A stretch of DNA of 64,000 bases from contig OV277859.1 in NCBI GenBank assembly GCA_922989275.2, positions 92,066,198 through 92,130,197 of the forward strand, given 5' to 3'. This document shows, in pieces, positions 26,701-41,700 of the stretch. The translations under genes were made by a program, and so were the position numbers. The number at the start of each line of letters is the position of its first letter. Positions within the stretch are counted from its first letter, which is position 1. This stretch comes from Gari tellinella. Lineage: Eukaryota > Mollusca > Bivalvia > Cardiida > Psammobiidae. The notes under the pieces are model-generated. The model was not told the DNA's origin, did not search any database, and saw nothing but the letters and a program-made list of their open reading frames with translations.

Positions 26701-29700
26701 TGTGACCCCGGGGGTGGGGCCAATTTTGACCTTAGGGGCATTATTTGAACAAACTTGATAGAGGACCTATAGGCGATGCTATGTGCCAAATATCTAAGCT
26801 CTGGCCCTTGTAGTTTCAGACAAGAAGATTTTTAAAGATTTCCTTATTTTTTCACTTTGGTTGCCATGGCAACCAGAGTTCTACATTGTTTTTAATTCTT
26901 TGAACAAATTTGAAAGAGCTTGACCCAAGGAACATTCCTGTAAAGTTTGGTTGAAATCTGTCAAGGGGTATAGGAGGAGATGTCATTTGAAGCAATTGTT
27001 AACGGCGACGCACAACGCACGACGGATGACGACGCACGACGGATACAGGGCCATCCCAATAGCTCACCTTGAGGGGTGAGCTAAAAATAGGTGACAACTT
27101 AAAGCAGGTTGAAAGTAAAGCAGAATGCGCCTTAAGGCGCATTCTGCTTTACTTTCAGCCTGCTTTAAGCTACCATCTGATAGAATATAGAAAAAAGTTT
27201 TTATCATACATATTCATAACTGTATAAATTGGAACTACTTTCTTTAGTAGAGAAATAAATTCAATGCGTAAAAAGGCATATTTATGGGGTAATGGGTTAA
27301 AATTCTTGAACAGTTCTTACTGAATTAGCTGGAGAGATTCGCCGTCGAAGTCCTGATGTCTCATTGACCACCTGCTGTGTGAATGTGCTCTCCGTCCCCT
27401 GACCACCACGAAATGACTTCTTTCTTCCAATCCCTGATGGCGACTGAAAATTGACATTATACACACTTTATAATATATCATATCAATATTGACTGGAAAA
27501 AAATTACTTAAAAAATATCAACCATGAGTAACTTGACTGTCAGTTAGGATAGGCCAGACTTGTTTATCGATATAAGTGTGCCTTCAAAGCAACATCATAT
27601 GTGTTTTGCTACAAACAAAGGTCTTGAGTTGCAAGCTATCCTCCCCCTGTAGTATTTCATACAGTGCTCCCTCTCTATAACAACACCCAATGGGATTTCT
27701 AGATTGAGTGTGTTGTTCGGAGGGAGTCGCTATAGGGAGGGAAAATGAAGACTTGATTCACATTTACAAACAGCTTTACTTAACCTATTTCCCCCATAGA
27801 AGCGACTTTTAGCGTTTTTAATTTATTCCTTCGCCGAAGAAAATAGTTCCAGTTTATTTCCTCATGAACAATTACCATTAATTTGATTAAACATATTTTA
27901 TATAGCCTAGCAGATTTTGGCTTAAAGCAGGTTGAAAGTAAAGCAGAATGTGCCTTAAGGCACATTCTGCTTTACTTTCAACCTGCTTTAAGTGGTCACC
28001 TGTTTTCAAAAAAAGAAACAGGCTATGGGGTAAAGGATTAAAAAATGTCAACCATGACTAACTAAAATGCCAGGATAGGACTTGTTTATCGAAATAATTG
28101 TGCTTATAAGACAAAATCATATGTGCACCAGAACAAAACATGTTTGCTACATACAAAGGGCTTGAGTTGCAAGCTAGCCTTCCCCTGTAGTATTTTAAAC
28201 AGTGCTCCCTCTCTATAACGACACCCAATGAGATACCCAGATTGTGTGTGTTGTTCAGAGGGAGTCGTTATAGGGAAGGAAAAATTAAGACTAAGTTTCC
28301 ATTTTCAAACAGCTTGAATTCAGATCAGATGCCGCGTAACGTGGCATCTGATCTGGATTCAAGCTGTTTGTCACTATAGTTATTCTATCAAAATGTCCAC
28401 TTATAAGTAACTTTGAGAAAAAAAAGCCAGCAACAATTTTAAGCAGAGGATATTGCAAAAGTTTAAGCGTTAGTATAGAATAGTCCTTTTTGGGGAACTG
28501 TGGCAAGGGTCATTGTAAAGAGGGAGTTATTGTTTAGAGGGCCTTTGTAGGAAGGGAATATTGTATATATATACAGTATATATGGCCGCTGTAGTGTAGT
28601 GCTTAGCATGCTGGTCCGGCAATCCAGAGACCCGTGGTTCGATTCCCGGCCGCGGCGGCTGATTTTTCATTACGTCTTTTTCCGATATACCGGTATATAT
28701 ATATATTTAAAAGAAAGAAACTCAGAACGAGTAAATTAAGTAAACAAGAGGGCCTGAAGGCCCTGATATCGCTCACCATTTGTAATGAAGCCTGATAGCT
28801 TTACCTTTGAATTTCACCCGTTTTATTCTAAATCCATTCAAGTTTGTCGACCTATAACTGTAGTATAGTAGAGTACATCAAAGGCAGATAACTAAAGCCT
28901 AAACAATACTGAAATGAAGCCTTTTTCTAGCATTTCAAAGTATATCAAGGGCAGGTAACTATTGTCACAATGATTACATTTCAACAATAATTGCACTCCT
29001 TCCAGAACGTATAGCTACATCCTTTGTGTACAAGTATAATCAAAATCCATTGAAAACTTTAGTTGCAAGAGTGTAAACGCTGTAAAATATGGCATTTTCA
29101 GCAATTCAAAGGTAGATATCTCTTGATCTATTTGTCTGATTCCAACCATAATCACCCTTTTTCGAACTCTTATGGTCATATACAATCTGGGCAAGTTTGA
29201 GAGAGCTTGGATAAATATTGTGGCCTCTAGAGCGTAAACACTGTTATATATATCATTTTCAGCAATTCAAAGGTAGATAACTTATGACCTATTGATCCGA
29301 TTACAACCATAATTGAACTCAATGGAAGTCTTATGGTCATATACAATCTGAGTAAGTTTGAGAAAGATTGGATAAAATGTGTGACCTCTAGAGTGTGAAC
29401 ACTGTTAAATATGGCATTTTCAGCAATTTAAAGGTAGAAAACTCTTGATCTGTTTGTCAGATTTCAACCAAAATCAAACTCATCCGAACTCTTATGGTCA
29501 TATACAATCTGGGCAAGTTTTAGAAAGATTGGATAAATACTGTGGCCTCTAGAGTGTAAACACCGTTTAATATGGCATTTTCAGCAATTCAAAGGTAGAT
29601 AACTCTTGATCTATTTGTCCGATTTCAACCAAAATTGAACTCATCTGAACTCGTATGGTCATATACAATCTGGGCAAGTTTTTCAAAGATTGGATAAATA

Positions 29701-32700
29701 CTGTGGCCTCTAGAGTGTAAACACTGTTAAATATGGCATTTTCAGCAGTTCAAAGGTAGATAACTCATGACCTATTTGTCCGATTTCAACCATAATCGAA
29801 CTCATCTGAACTCTTATGGCAATATACCATCTGAGCAAGTTTGAGAAAGATTGGATAAATATTGTGGCCTCTAGAGTGTAAACACTAAAATTGTTGACGC
29901 CGGACATTCAAGGATTGCAAAAGCTCACCCTGAGCTAGCTCAGGTGAGCTAAAAAGGTTGAAGACATTCACTGGATTTTCTAAACTTTTATTTCCTATTA
30001 GGATTGACCCAAGTTTAAAAGAAAGATGGTCACTTAAAGCAGGTTGAAAGTAAAGCAGAATGTGCCTTAAGGCGCATTCTGCTTTACTTTCAGCCTGCTT
30101 TAAGCTATCATCTGCTAGGATATAGAAAATATTTCTTATGACACAAGTTCATGACTGTTTAAAAAGGAACTATTTTTTTCAGGGGAGGAATATTTTATAG
30201 ACGTAAAAAGCATATTTATGGAGGAATGGGTTAATAGTTTATTTGTAACACGGCTGCAGCATTTTTCTATAGAAAAGTACCCCAGTTTAAGTTGGATACC
30301 GCACACTTTGTAGTGGGCGGAGTTTCCCCGCCCATGCAATAACTGGTAGAAAACCATGCAGTTAACTAGTTAACTGCACAGTAATGGCGGACATCTAGTT
30401 AACCGCACAGTCTGGCGCACATCCGGTGTGGCAGATATAAAGCCCCAGATAAGAGCGAGTAAATGGAACAAATCCAAATTTTCTCACTCATTTCAACATT
30501 TAATCCTATGGTGTTACTATTCATTAGAATTGTCTCGAAGAGACGATTCTAGTGAGTAGTGATACCATAGGGTTTAATGCAGAAATAAAGATTTTAGTTC
30601 TTGAAATACTCCTTTTATCTGGAGCCTTGGCATAGTAATATCAGCACAAGTCACAATGGAGAAATTACACGATTTGTTTTGAACAATAAACGATTTTGTG
30701 CAAAATTGATAATTCCTTTTCAACCAGTTTGGATCCAGACCAGACGCGTTGTACAAAGCGTCTTATCTGGGTCCAAATATTGTGCAAAGGAAAACCTGCT
30801 AAATATTTGATTGAGAAATGCAAATGTGTTCTCTACTGCAAATCGCCCCGTCATCACTGTGCCGATATCCATATTAATCAGTTTAAGTAAACACACGCGA
30901 AAGCTAGTGACGAAAATACAGGGCTTCCATAAGTTGACAAAAAAATCCGAATGTTTCCAAATTTGCATTTTTCAAGTGCGATTTTACGAATCGTACCTTT
31001 TCCCCGTCGCCTGTTTCTAGTTTTGTTGACACGTGACTGCTTAAAGCAGGCTGAAAGTAAAGCAAAATGCGCCTTAAGACGCATTCTGCTTTACTTTCAG
31101 CCTGCTTTAAGCTACCATGTACTAGAAAAAAAATCCGAAGATTTAGGAAAAATCCAGAGAAATTGCAACCCTGCAAATATTCCCAGAAACTAGAACATTC
31201 GTCTTTACAGCAAAACTTTAACACACTGCCCGCGAAAGCGATCTATGCTGGAAGTTGTCGGAATGGTTAACGAGTATACGTTCCAGTCTTTGATTGGTCT
31301 CTTTTATGGGGTTTACACTACCTTTGATTAGCAAAGCGCTCAACATTTGGTATAACTTGCGCAGATAGCGATGTTGTTCCTGTCACTGATTGGTCGTTCA
31401 AATGGGGATTCTAATGGATGTCAAAAGCGCTCAATAGTTGATGTAAATTGCACAGAGCCCAACCTCTTGGTCTATATTTAGCCATATTACAAGCAATATA
31501 TTGCAGTATCTCCAACTCTTTATCTAATTAAACACGCCCACATACACTCGTGCGCATGCGCGCACTCATGTACAGTGTGCGCGTTTAATTGAGATAACTC
31601 GTGGGAGCTATGCAATATATATAACATATTTAATGTTGAAACCTGAAAATTGTTTTAAAAACCTAAAATGTTAACAAGAGTACTGCATGCGGGTGCCAAG
31701 GCTAGTCTGTTTTCAAAGAAAAATACAGTAAAATAAGGTCAAGGTCAATTGGTGAAATGTTTTGGTATGTCTGGATAGTACTTGCCAAGATAATTAAGCA
31801 TACCAAAAAATGAAAGTTGAAGATGCAAAATTGAAGAAGTTATGCCTAACATTTAGATTTCAGACGATGATGACTGTCAATGACACAGCAAGCACCGGAT
31901 TGACAACAATAGCATGTTGTTTTTCTTCGCAAAACAGATGAGTCAAACAAAATCAGTCTAGAAGAATTTGAGTTTAAATGTAAATTTTATAGAGACCAAG
32001 GCCAATCCCAATACTTTTTATATAGATATTATCATGCGAGCTAAAAACAAGAGGGCCTTGAAGGCCCTGATATCGCTCCCCTATTGTAATGAAGCCTGAT
32101 AGCTTTACCTTTCTGTTTCACCCATTTTAAACTAAATTTAATTCAAATTTGTACTATAGCATGTAAACAATATTGAAATACGACCTACTCTAGTATAGTA
32201 GAGTACATCAAGGGCAGATAACTAGAGCCTAAACAATACTGAAATGAAGTTTTTTCTAGCATTTCAAGTATGTCAAAGGCAGATAACTCTTGTCACAGTG
32301 ATAAGATTTCAACAGTAATTCCATTCCTTCAAGAGCTTGTAACTATTTACATTGTGTGCACGTATAATCAAAATCCATTGAAATCTGTAATTGCAAGAGT
32401 GTAAACACTGTTAGATATAACATTTTCAACACATCAAGGGCAGATTACTCTTGACCAATTCTTAACCATTTTCAAACTCATCCTATACCTATAGAGCGTA
32501 AACCCTGTCAAATGTTGGCCTTTTTAACACATCAAGGGCAGATAACTCATGACCTAATGATCCCATTTCAGCAAAAAATTTAACTCACTTGAGAACTAAT
32601 AGTTATATACTATCTGAGCAAGTTTGAGAAAGACTGGATAAAAATTGTGGCCTCTTAGAGTGCAAACACCGTTAAATATGGCATTTTCAACAATTCAAAG

Positions 32701-35700
32701 GAAGATAACTCTTGACCTATTGGTTTTATTTCAACCATAATCAAACTCATCTTAACTCTTATGGCCATATACAATCTGAGCAAGTTTGAGAAAGATTGGA
32801 AAAAAAATGTGTGGCCTCAAGAGTGTAAACACTGTTAAATATGGCATTTTCAGCAATTCAAGGGTAGATCATGCTTGACCTATTTGTCCGATTCCAACAA
32901 TAATTGTACTCATCTGAACTATTAATGTCATATACAATTTGAGCAAGTTTAAGAAAGTAAGAATAAAAATTGTGGCCTCTAGAGTGTAAACACCGTTAAA
33001 TATGACATTTTCAGCAGTTAAAAGGTAGATCACTCTTGACCTATAGTTCCAATTTCAACCATAATCAAACTCATCCGAACTCTTATGGTAATATACAATC
33101 TGAGCAAGTCTGAGAAAGATTGGATAAAAAGTGTGGCCTCTAGAGTGTAAACACTTAAATTGTTGACAACAAACATCGCCGGACATTCAAGGATTGCAAA
33201 AGCTCACCCTTAGCTAGCTCAGGTGAGCTAAAATCCTTCATTGTAGGGGATATATATATATAGGCAAGCAAACATCTCTGTAGAGGGTATAGTCAATTAT
33301 CGACATTTTCAACATTGACCAATGAACATACTGGAAAATTTTGTGATGCATGCTCTAGAAAGAAAAGCAAAAACACATTCTTTCAAATCTTTTCTAGAAG
33401 AGATGATTCACATAAATGATCACATTACTTTGTGTAGAGTACAGGTGGTAGCTTAACTCTTTCCTCCCTGAAACTTTAAATGGATAATTCCAGTTTCCAT
33501 TTTAGTCTAGTCCATTTCTGACTTTTAAGGTTGTTTTTTTTTTTGTCAATGTTTGGCATTATGACAAACAGTGAAGACCCTGATCAGAGGGCTCCTTTCG
33601 GAGCCCTCTGATCTGGGTCTTCACTGTTTGCACAGGACAAGTGTACTATTCACATGTACACTGTTCGAAAAGGACGCCTATAAGCGGGACTAGGGCTCAA
33701 AGGGTTAATGCAGCATAATCCAGCAATGAGCATTAACCCTTTCCTTTATAGAAGAGACTTTTAGCACTTGCATTTTATTCATCCGCTGAAGAAAATAGTT
33801 CCAATATATACCGTAATAAATATATATAGAGGATCTTGTATGAGTGCTCATTATTTATCATTTTTAATAAACGAGTTGACTAAAATAATATGACGCGAGC
33901 CTTGGCGAGCGTCATATTCATTTTAGTCAACGAGTTTATTAAAAATGATAAATAATGGGCACGAATGTGAGATTCTGTTTATCACATAACAAGTTTAAGC
34001 ACTAATTAAAGTGATTGAAGCCGTAGTTTGTAGACCCTCCGCTATATAGAATTTCCGCCAAAACGTTACGTTGTTTACGTTAACGTCATAGTAAATGACG
34101 TCATTTGGCGTCCCGCTACATGCAGCGCTTGTGGACGAACAAGTTGGGTCGGAGCCCAAAAAACGATATTCCACTAGTGGATTACGATATTTATACAATC
34201 GCTTTATGCAACTCCCAGACCGCAAATTATGTGATAAGTGATATTTAATACTTTCCTTATTCTAGCAGGTAATAGCTTAAAGCAGGCTGAAAGTAAAGCA
34301 GAATGCGCCATATGGCGCATTCTGCTTTACTTTCAACCTGCTATAAGTAGTCAGCTATTTTCAAAACTAGAAACAGGCTATCAGGTAAAGGGTTAAGTAG
34401 TCACCTGTCTATGTGGTCTACCTTTTTTTCCAAGGAGTGTCAAGTTTACAGAGGTTTAACTGTATGCAAGCTCAAATTTTATGGTCAATGTTAAAGTTTT
34501 GAAAGACAGACCGTTTGACCGACACACAGACATACCAACCAACCAACCAACAAGAGGGCCAGAATGGCCCTTAATCGCTCACCTGACCATGGTGACGTTA
34601 AGCTGGGTCAAGTAATTTCAGAAAAGAATACAGTCCACACTCGTTAATCCGAATTTCATGGGACCAAGAAAAATAATTCGGACTAACGGGAGTACGAATT
34701 AAGCGATTGGATCAATTACAGTCATCTTGTATCAACTTTGTCATCTCCGGTCATCGTTTTTTTGATAGGGTGTCCTTCCCGTAATGTTTCTTTTCAGTTA
34801 ATGCATATACGTAATAAAAGTGTTTTTTTTGTTTTGGTTTAATACTTATGCAATAATAATGATGTGTTTTAAATTTGATAACTTTGTTTAATCCCATAAT
34901 CCAGTTAATGAAACAAACTAAACACAAACCTTTGTTTACTCTCTGCTACTTACGGACATATGCCGCGTCGGTACACATATGTGTATTCATAAAGACATTA
35001 CACACATGCATGTACATAAACAAAACGGCACGTTTTACGACCACGGTTTTGATATCACAAATCGTGAAATACATTATAATTTATCTAATACATTTATGTC
35101 ATAAATATTTAATCGTAACAATAGCTTGAAACTTCGAAAAACGGCGATAATTTTCGCATTTGTAAACGATTTACATACGTACATGTACACACAACGTTCA
35201 AAGTGAAGTAGCGATCTCCATATCGCAAAGAAGAATATTGTTACAAACATTTGAGCAACGTATGTCAACACCTTCCGCTTGTGTTTTTAAATATCTCTAC
35301 AGTTACTATTGGATACAAATGTGTTTAATTGGCCAATACTGCAAACATTGTGTACAGTCTTTAGGCGGTGTAATTAGTTTTCGCGAGTGTTTGGCGAGGT
35401 TATGGGCTCGGGTAATTATGACCAGTCTGACACCCGATCGAGGTGTGAAAATTGCACTTCGGATTAAGCGTGTCAATTTGAGGGTAAGTCTTTTCAAAGG
35501 GACCAGATAAATACTTCGGATTAACGGAAAATTTGGATAAACGAAATTTGAATAAAGCGGAGTTGATTTATATAGAATAAGAAGGGGAAAATCGGGACCG
35601 GGAGAAAAATTTGGTTTAACGAGAATTTCGGTTTAAGCGAGTTTGGATTAACGAGTTTGGACTGTATTTGTATATTTTCACTGATGTCATATGAATAATT

Positions 35701-38700
35701 TGTGTAATATTACTTTCATATGGCTAAAGTGGTTTAAGACAAGAAGATTGTTAAAGCTTCTTCATTGTAAAAATCTATTTTTAGATCTGGTGACCTAGAT
35801 ATGCAATGGACCAGACCACTTTCATCAACATTAGTAAAGGACTTCTGGAAGATACACCATACCAAATATCAAAGTTCTGGCTATATTAAGTTTCAGAAAA
35901 GAAGTGGCTATAATATATATTATAACTCTATGTAAAACTGTGACCCCCCCGGTTGGGGTCATTTTAGACCCCAGGGACAAAATATGAATACTCTTGATAG
36001 AGGATCATTAGATGATGCTATATATGTGCCAAATATCTAAGCTCAGTCCCTTGTGGTTTTTGATGAGAAGATGTTTTAAGACTTCACTATATAACTATGT
36101 AAAACTGTGCCCCCCTGGGGTGGGGCAATTTTTGACACCCAGGGGGAAATCTTGAACAATCTTGATAGAGGACTTACAGATAATACTATGTGCAAAATAT
36201 CTAAGCTCTGACCCTTGTGTTTTTTTAGAAGAAGATGTTTGAATGAAGATTTCAACCAGAGTTCTGCATTGTTTCAAATTCGTTGAACAACTTTGAAAGA
36301 GCTCGACCCTAAGGAACATTTCTGTAAAGTTTGGTTGCAATCAGGCAAGTGGGGTAGAAGAAGAAATTGTTTAAAGAAATTGTTGACACACGACAAACAA
36401 CGCACAACGACTGACCACAAAAGCTCACCGAAGTGCTCAGGGGAGCTAAAAAACAAACGGACCAAGAACAACAATATGTCCCCAAATTTCGATCTTGTTG
36501 GGCATAAAAATAATGCAAAAATTCCAATAGGAGCATTAAGCTTTTTTCTGCATTAAACATACTTTACCTAAGACTGCGTAAATATGCCTTTAATTTATTC
36601 ATCCATGAAAGAAAATAGTTCAAATTTATACTGTCATTAATATGCCCTATAAAAAATATTTTTCTATATTCTAGTATATTGTAGCTTAAAGCAGGCTGAA
36701 AGCAAAGCAGAATGTGCCTTAAGGCACATTCTTTTTTTGCTTTCAACCTGCTTTTAAGTTGTCACCTGTCTTCAATACTGGAAACAGGCTATTAGGGGGT
36801 AATGGGTTAGTACTTTATGTCGTAATTAAACAAAATATTGTTGTGACTACTCATTACCTCACTGCCTTTCTTTGATCTGCCTGAGCTCTCACGTCTTACA
36901 ATCTGAAATGAAGAAAATAAAATTTGTCACAAACAAAGATAAAATATGCCTTTAACTTAGGAGAGTGTTTCATGCTGCTGATTATGAATGATAAAAGTAA
37001 AACTGAAAGAAAATTACAGTTGCACTTGTTGTATTAACCCTTTACCTGATAGCATATTTCTAGTATTGAATATAGGTAATTACTTAAAGCAGGTTGAAAG
37101 TAAAGCAGAATGCGCCTTAAGGCGCATTCTGCTTTACTTTCAGCCTGCTTTAAGCTATCATGTGCTAGAATATAGAAAATATTCTCTATAATAAATATTC
37201 ATGACTGATTAAATTGGAACTATTTTCTTCAGCCGAGGAATAAATCATATTCGCTAAAAGGCGCTGCTATGGGGGAAAGGGTTAAGTGTCACACAAAAGG
37301 ATGTAAGTCTTTTTTACAGGTGGCTGATTATTTCAGGACTAAAGACCACTTGAAGAAAGCAGGGCTGCCATAAGTTGATCTTGTAAAATCCTAAGACTTC
37401 CAAACTTTCTATTTTTCAAGAGTGTTTTCATTCAAGGAGGTTGAAAATAAAGCAGAATGTGCACATTCTGTTTTAATTTCAGCCTGCTTTAAGCTACCAT
37501 CTACTAGGATAATAAGCCCCCCTCTTTTTGTGGAGGTGAGCTAAAAATCAAAAGATTTTAGAAAAATCCTGTAAAATGGCAGCCCTGAGAAAGCAGCATG
37601 AGTGGTACGAAAATCAAGCGGTATCTTAAAACAGCTTTCTATTTCACGTTCGTCCTACTAAAGCAACTGTCTAAACCTTTACTCTGTAGCCTGTTTCTAG
37701 CATTGAAGATAGGTGACTACTTACTTTCAGCCTGCTTTAATCTAATATCTGCTGGGAGGTAGAAAATATTTCTTATGCTGCATATTCATGACTGTATAAA
37801 TGGAACTATTTTCTTCAATGGAGGAATAAATTGAAGGCATAAAAACGTGAAGCTATGGAGTAGAAGTTTAATCAATTTTGCAAAATCAACATTGATTGGC
37901 TATAAAGTTATCACAAAGAACTGACAGGGCTCCAGATAAGAGTGAGTAAACTGAACAAATACAATATTGTCTCACTCATTTTAGCACCAAATCCTATGGT
38001 GTTACTACTCATTAGAATCGTCTCTTCGAGACAATTCTTATGAGTAGTGACACCATATTAGGGTTTAATGCAGAAATAAAGATTTTGGTTTTTGAAATAC
38101 TCCCCTTATCTGGAGCCCTGAATTGATTTTCAATTTTGAACAATAATCACACTTAACACTTCTTGCCCTGCTTCTAAAACTAAATCAATCTTATAATTCA
38201 GATCACACTGCTTCAAAGCCTATGGCTAAATGAAATGCTTAATTGATTAAATTTTTTAGTAAGGGTAAAATTGGAAGCTGGGGACTGTGGGGAGCAATGA
38301 GATTTAATAGGGGGCCCATCTTAACGAATGAGTCAGTTGATTCTATCTGATTCACAATCAATATTGATTTGTAATGGACAACACAAAGACCCTATGAAAC
38401 TAAAGCTATACGGCATCATGACTGAATATGCCTTAACTCTTTCCTCCCTGAAACTTTAAATGGACAATTCCAGTTTCCATTTTATTCCAGTCCATTTCTG
38501 ACTTTTAAGGGTTGTTTTTGTCAATGTTTGGCATTATGACAAACAGTAAGACCCTGATCAGAGGGCTCCTTTCGGAGCCCTCTGATCTGGGTTTTCACTG
38601 TTTGCACAGGTCAAGTGCACTATTTACATGTACACTGTTTGAAAAGGATGCCTATATGCGGGACTAGGGTTCAAAGGGTTAACCCTTATTTCCTCCCATT

Positions 38701-41700
38701 ACCCCATATATACACCTATTTATGGCATTAATTTGTTCCGCCTTTGAAGAAAATAGTTGCAATTTATAAATTTCAAAAATATCTAGAATAAAAAATATTT
38801 TCTATATTTTAGAAGATGTTAGTTAAAAGCAGGCTAAAAGTAAAGCAGAATGCGCTCTAAGGCTATGGATATTTACCCTTTTTTTTACAAAACAGTGTAA
38901 ACCTAGAAATGCTATTAGCTTAAATTATATTGACCATGTTTGACAGCAGTGTAGACCCAGAATACTATTTGTGTGTAATTACTCTTTTAGAAAACAGTGT
39001 AGACCCAGACCATACAGCTTCTGAGTACTGAAGGAGCTGTCTGATCAGAGTCTGCATAAGTGAATGTCTCACAAATTTGCATACATAATAAAAATATTAA
39101 GCAGCAGTTACAAATATTTTTATGTTTTCAACTGAAAGTTAGAACACAAGAAACTATTGTCTAATCAGTCCCCCTACCCCAAAATCTAAAGGCCAACACA
39201 TTTTCATTTTAAAATTGCAAAATCGACATACCTGATGTTCCTTCATTTTTAAAGTCCTCTTTCGTAATTACAATTATTTCTGTGGGTATTTTTGTACCAT
39301 TTCAACCTTTTTTTAAAATCATATAATGCACTGTCCGTCTGTCTAATAGACCAATTCTTTTGTCTGAAACTTCCCTTGAGTGTTACCATAGCAACCAGAC
39401 CGGCAACTGCCAGGCCCCTATGTCATCACACAAACTTGTAAATTGAAATGAACTTTGCAACAACTTCCCACCATCCTTATTTGATACATATTGTACCGTA
39501 ATTTGGCAAACTATGTAGATCCAGATCAGATGGCTCCTGTAGGAGCCATCTGATCTTGATCTACACTGTTTGCAGTACCAATATCCATACTGTCTACAAG
39601 TACAGAGCTCCAGATAATGGTTAACCCATTACCCTATAAATACGCCTTTTTACAACTTTAATTTTCTTCTTCCCAGTAGAAAATAGTTCCAATTTTTACA
39701 GTCATGAATATGTATCAGAAAAAATATTTTCTATATTCTAGCAGAATGGTAGCTTAAAGCAGGCTGAAAATAAAGCAGAATTTAAGGCGCATTCTGCTTT
39801 ACTTTCAACCTAATTCAAGTGGTCACCTATCTTCAAAACTAGAAACAGGTTAAGGGGTAATGGGTTAGTATGATCTGGATCTACACTGTTTGCAGTACCA
39901 ATATCCATACTGTCTTCAAGTACAGGGTACCGTTTTACTAACATTGCGTAAGTTTGAACGTAGGAATTTGCGTAACTTTACGCTTGCGACAATATTTACG
40001 CAATTCCTGAGAACCATTTTACTAACATTGCGTAAGTCGTCTAATTTGCGTATATGGGTGCTAGGACTTATTTCCTCCTCTATAGTATCATGAACAAACA
40101 TGATGTGGTCCACTGACAACCTGTACTTTTCCTTCACCTCCCTGTCAGACAATTCTCGTTACATATTTCGTCTCTCACGAAAGTTTCTGTCGCGGCGACG
40201 AGGTGATGGCAAGAAGGCGGCCATATTTACGATAAGGTTACGTCTGCTTTTCGTTTGCGTAAAGTTACGCTTGAAGTTATGCAAGCTCGTAGCTGCGCAA
40301 ATGTTAGTAAAACACACCATCGTAAAGTTACGTAAAAACTTACGCAACTTTAGAGATACGCTAGCGTAAGTATGTTAGTAAAACGGTACCCTGAGCTCCA
40401 GATAACGGTTATTAGCTTGAGATAATGGTTAGTAAACTGAGCATTTCCTTAATGAGTTGTAACACCATAGGATTTGGTGCTGAAATAAGTGAACACATGT
40501 TGTTTTGTTCAGTTGACTCGCTCTTATCTGGAGCCCTGGTTCAATCATTCTAATACTAGTCACAATATAGGGTTTCGAGGAGACATAAAGAGTGTAAGTA
40601 TTTTAAATACTCAACTGATCTAGACCTCTGCTAAACATTTTCAACTACGCATTCAGTGAACTTACCTTAGACCTGCCTGAACTTTCTCTACGGACCAGCT
40701 GAAAAGAAAAAAAAAATACTGTAAAAACATATGTATTGTACATACTATATATAGCCTTTTAATAAAGACATACATGCACATAGTGATCTCTAATAACAGA
40801 TCAATACTTAACCCAGTACTCCATAGATAATTACCGGTAAAAATGTCCACGCATTTAGTTTATTCATTCACTGAGGAAAATAGTTCCATTTTCTACAGCC
40901 ATGAATAATTATATGTACCATGAGAAATGTTTACTATATTTTAGAAGATGGTAGCTTAAAACAGGCTGAAAGTAAAGCAGAATGTGCCTTAAGGCACATT
41001 CTGCTTTACTTTCAACCTGCTTTAACTTAAGTGGTCATATGTCTTCAAAACTAGAAATGTTCAGACAAGTTAACCCTTTCTCAGAATCACCAATAGGATA
41101 TTTACTTATTCCTCATTGAGTTGCCTTCTCAAGAGTCTACCATGTCTTTTTAAACTCTTTCAGAGTTTGACACAAACTTGTAGAACATGCTGGTGAACAG
41201 GACCAGCGACTCTCAAACTCATTGGTCCTTCAGAGCTCTAAATGGACCTACAATTAGCACCAATTTAGATCGCAGCTGGGTGCCAGAATGCTTGGGCTGT
41301 TGTGGTCACACTGATTAAATAGTCTGTATTTCTCAACTTTTTTCCCTGCTCAGTGCTGAATTCTATCTTGGAAAACAAAGCATGGGGTTTGACTCACACT
41401 TACAAGAAAAGTGATGAGATATACATGTTGGTAAATTTTGACTCAAATTTTCTGTTGGTCAAACAGACCATAGGAGTTGACTAATTTAAGTGTCAAACTC
41501 TTCCTTTACCCCATAGCCTGTTTCTAGTGTTTAAGATAGATATCACCACTTAAAGCAGGTTGAAAGTAAAGCAAAATGTGTCATTAGGCATATTCTGCTT
41601 TTCTTTCAGCCTCCTTTAAGCTACCATCTGCAAGAATATGAAAAATATTTCTTATGATACATATTCATAACTGTACAAATTGAGAATGTTTTCTTCAATG

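Noticed and set aside
28586..28662. Functional tRNA gene
   Set aside because: Acceptor and anticodon stems pair poorly and no standard anticodon loop can be fixed. Called tRNA-like only.
34875..35510. Open frames on the plus strand within the 1034-bp TIR element
   Set aside because: Low-complexity AT-rich translations without transposase motifs.
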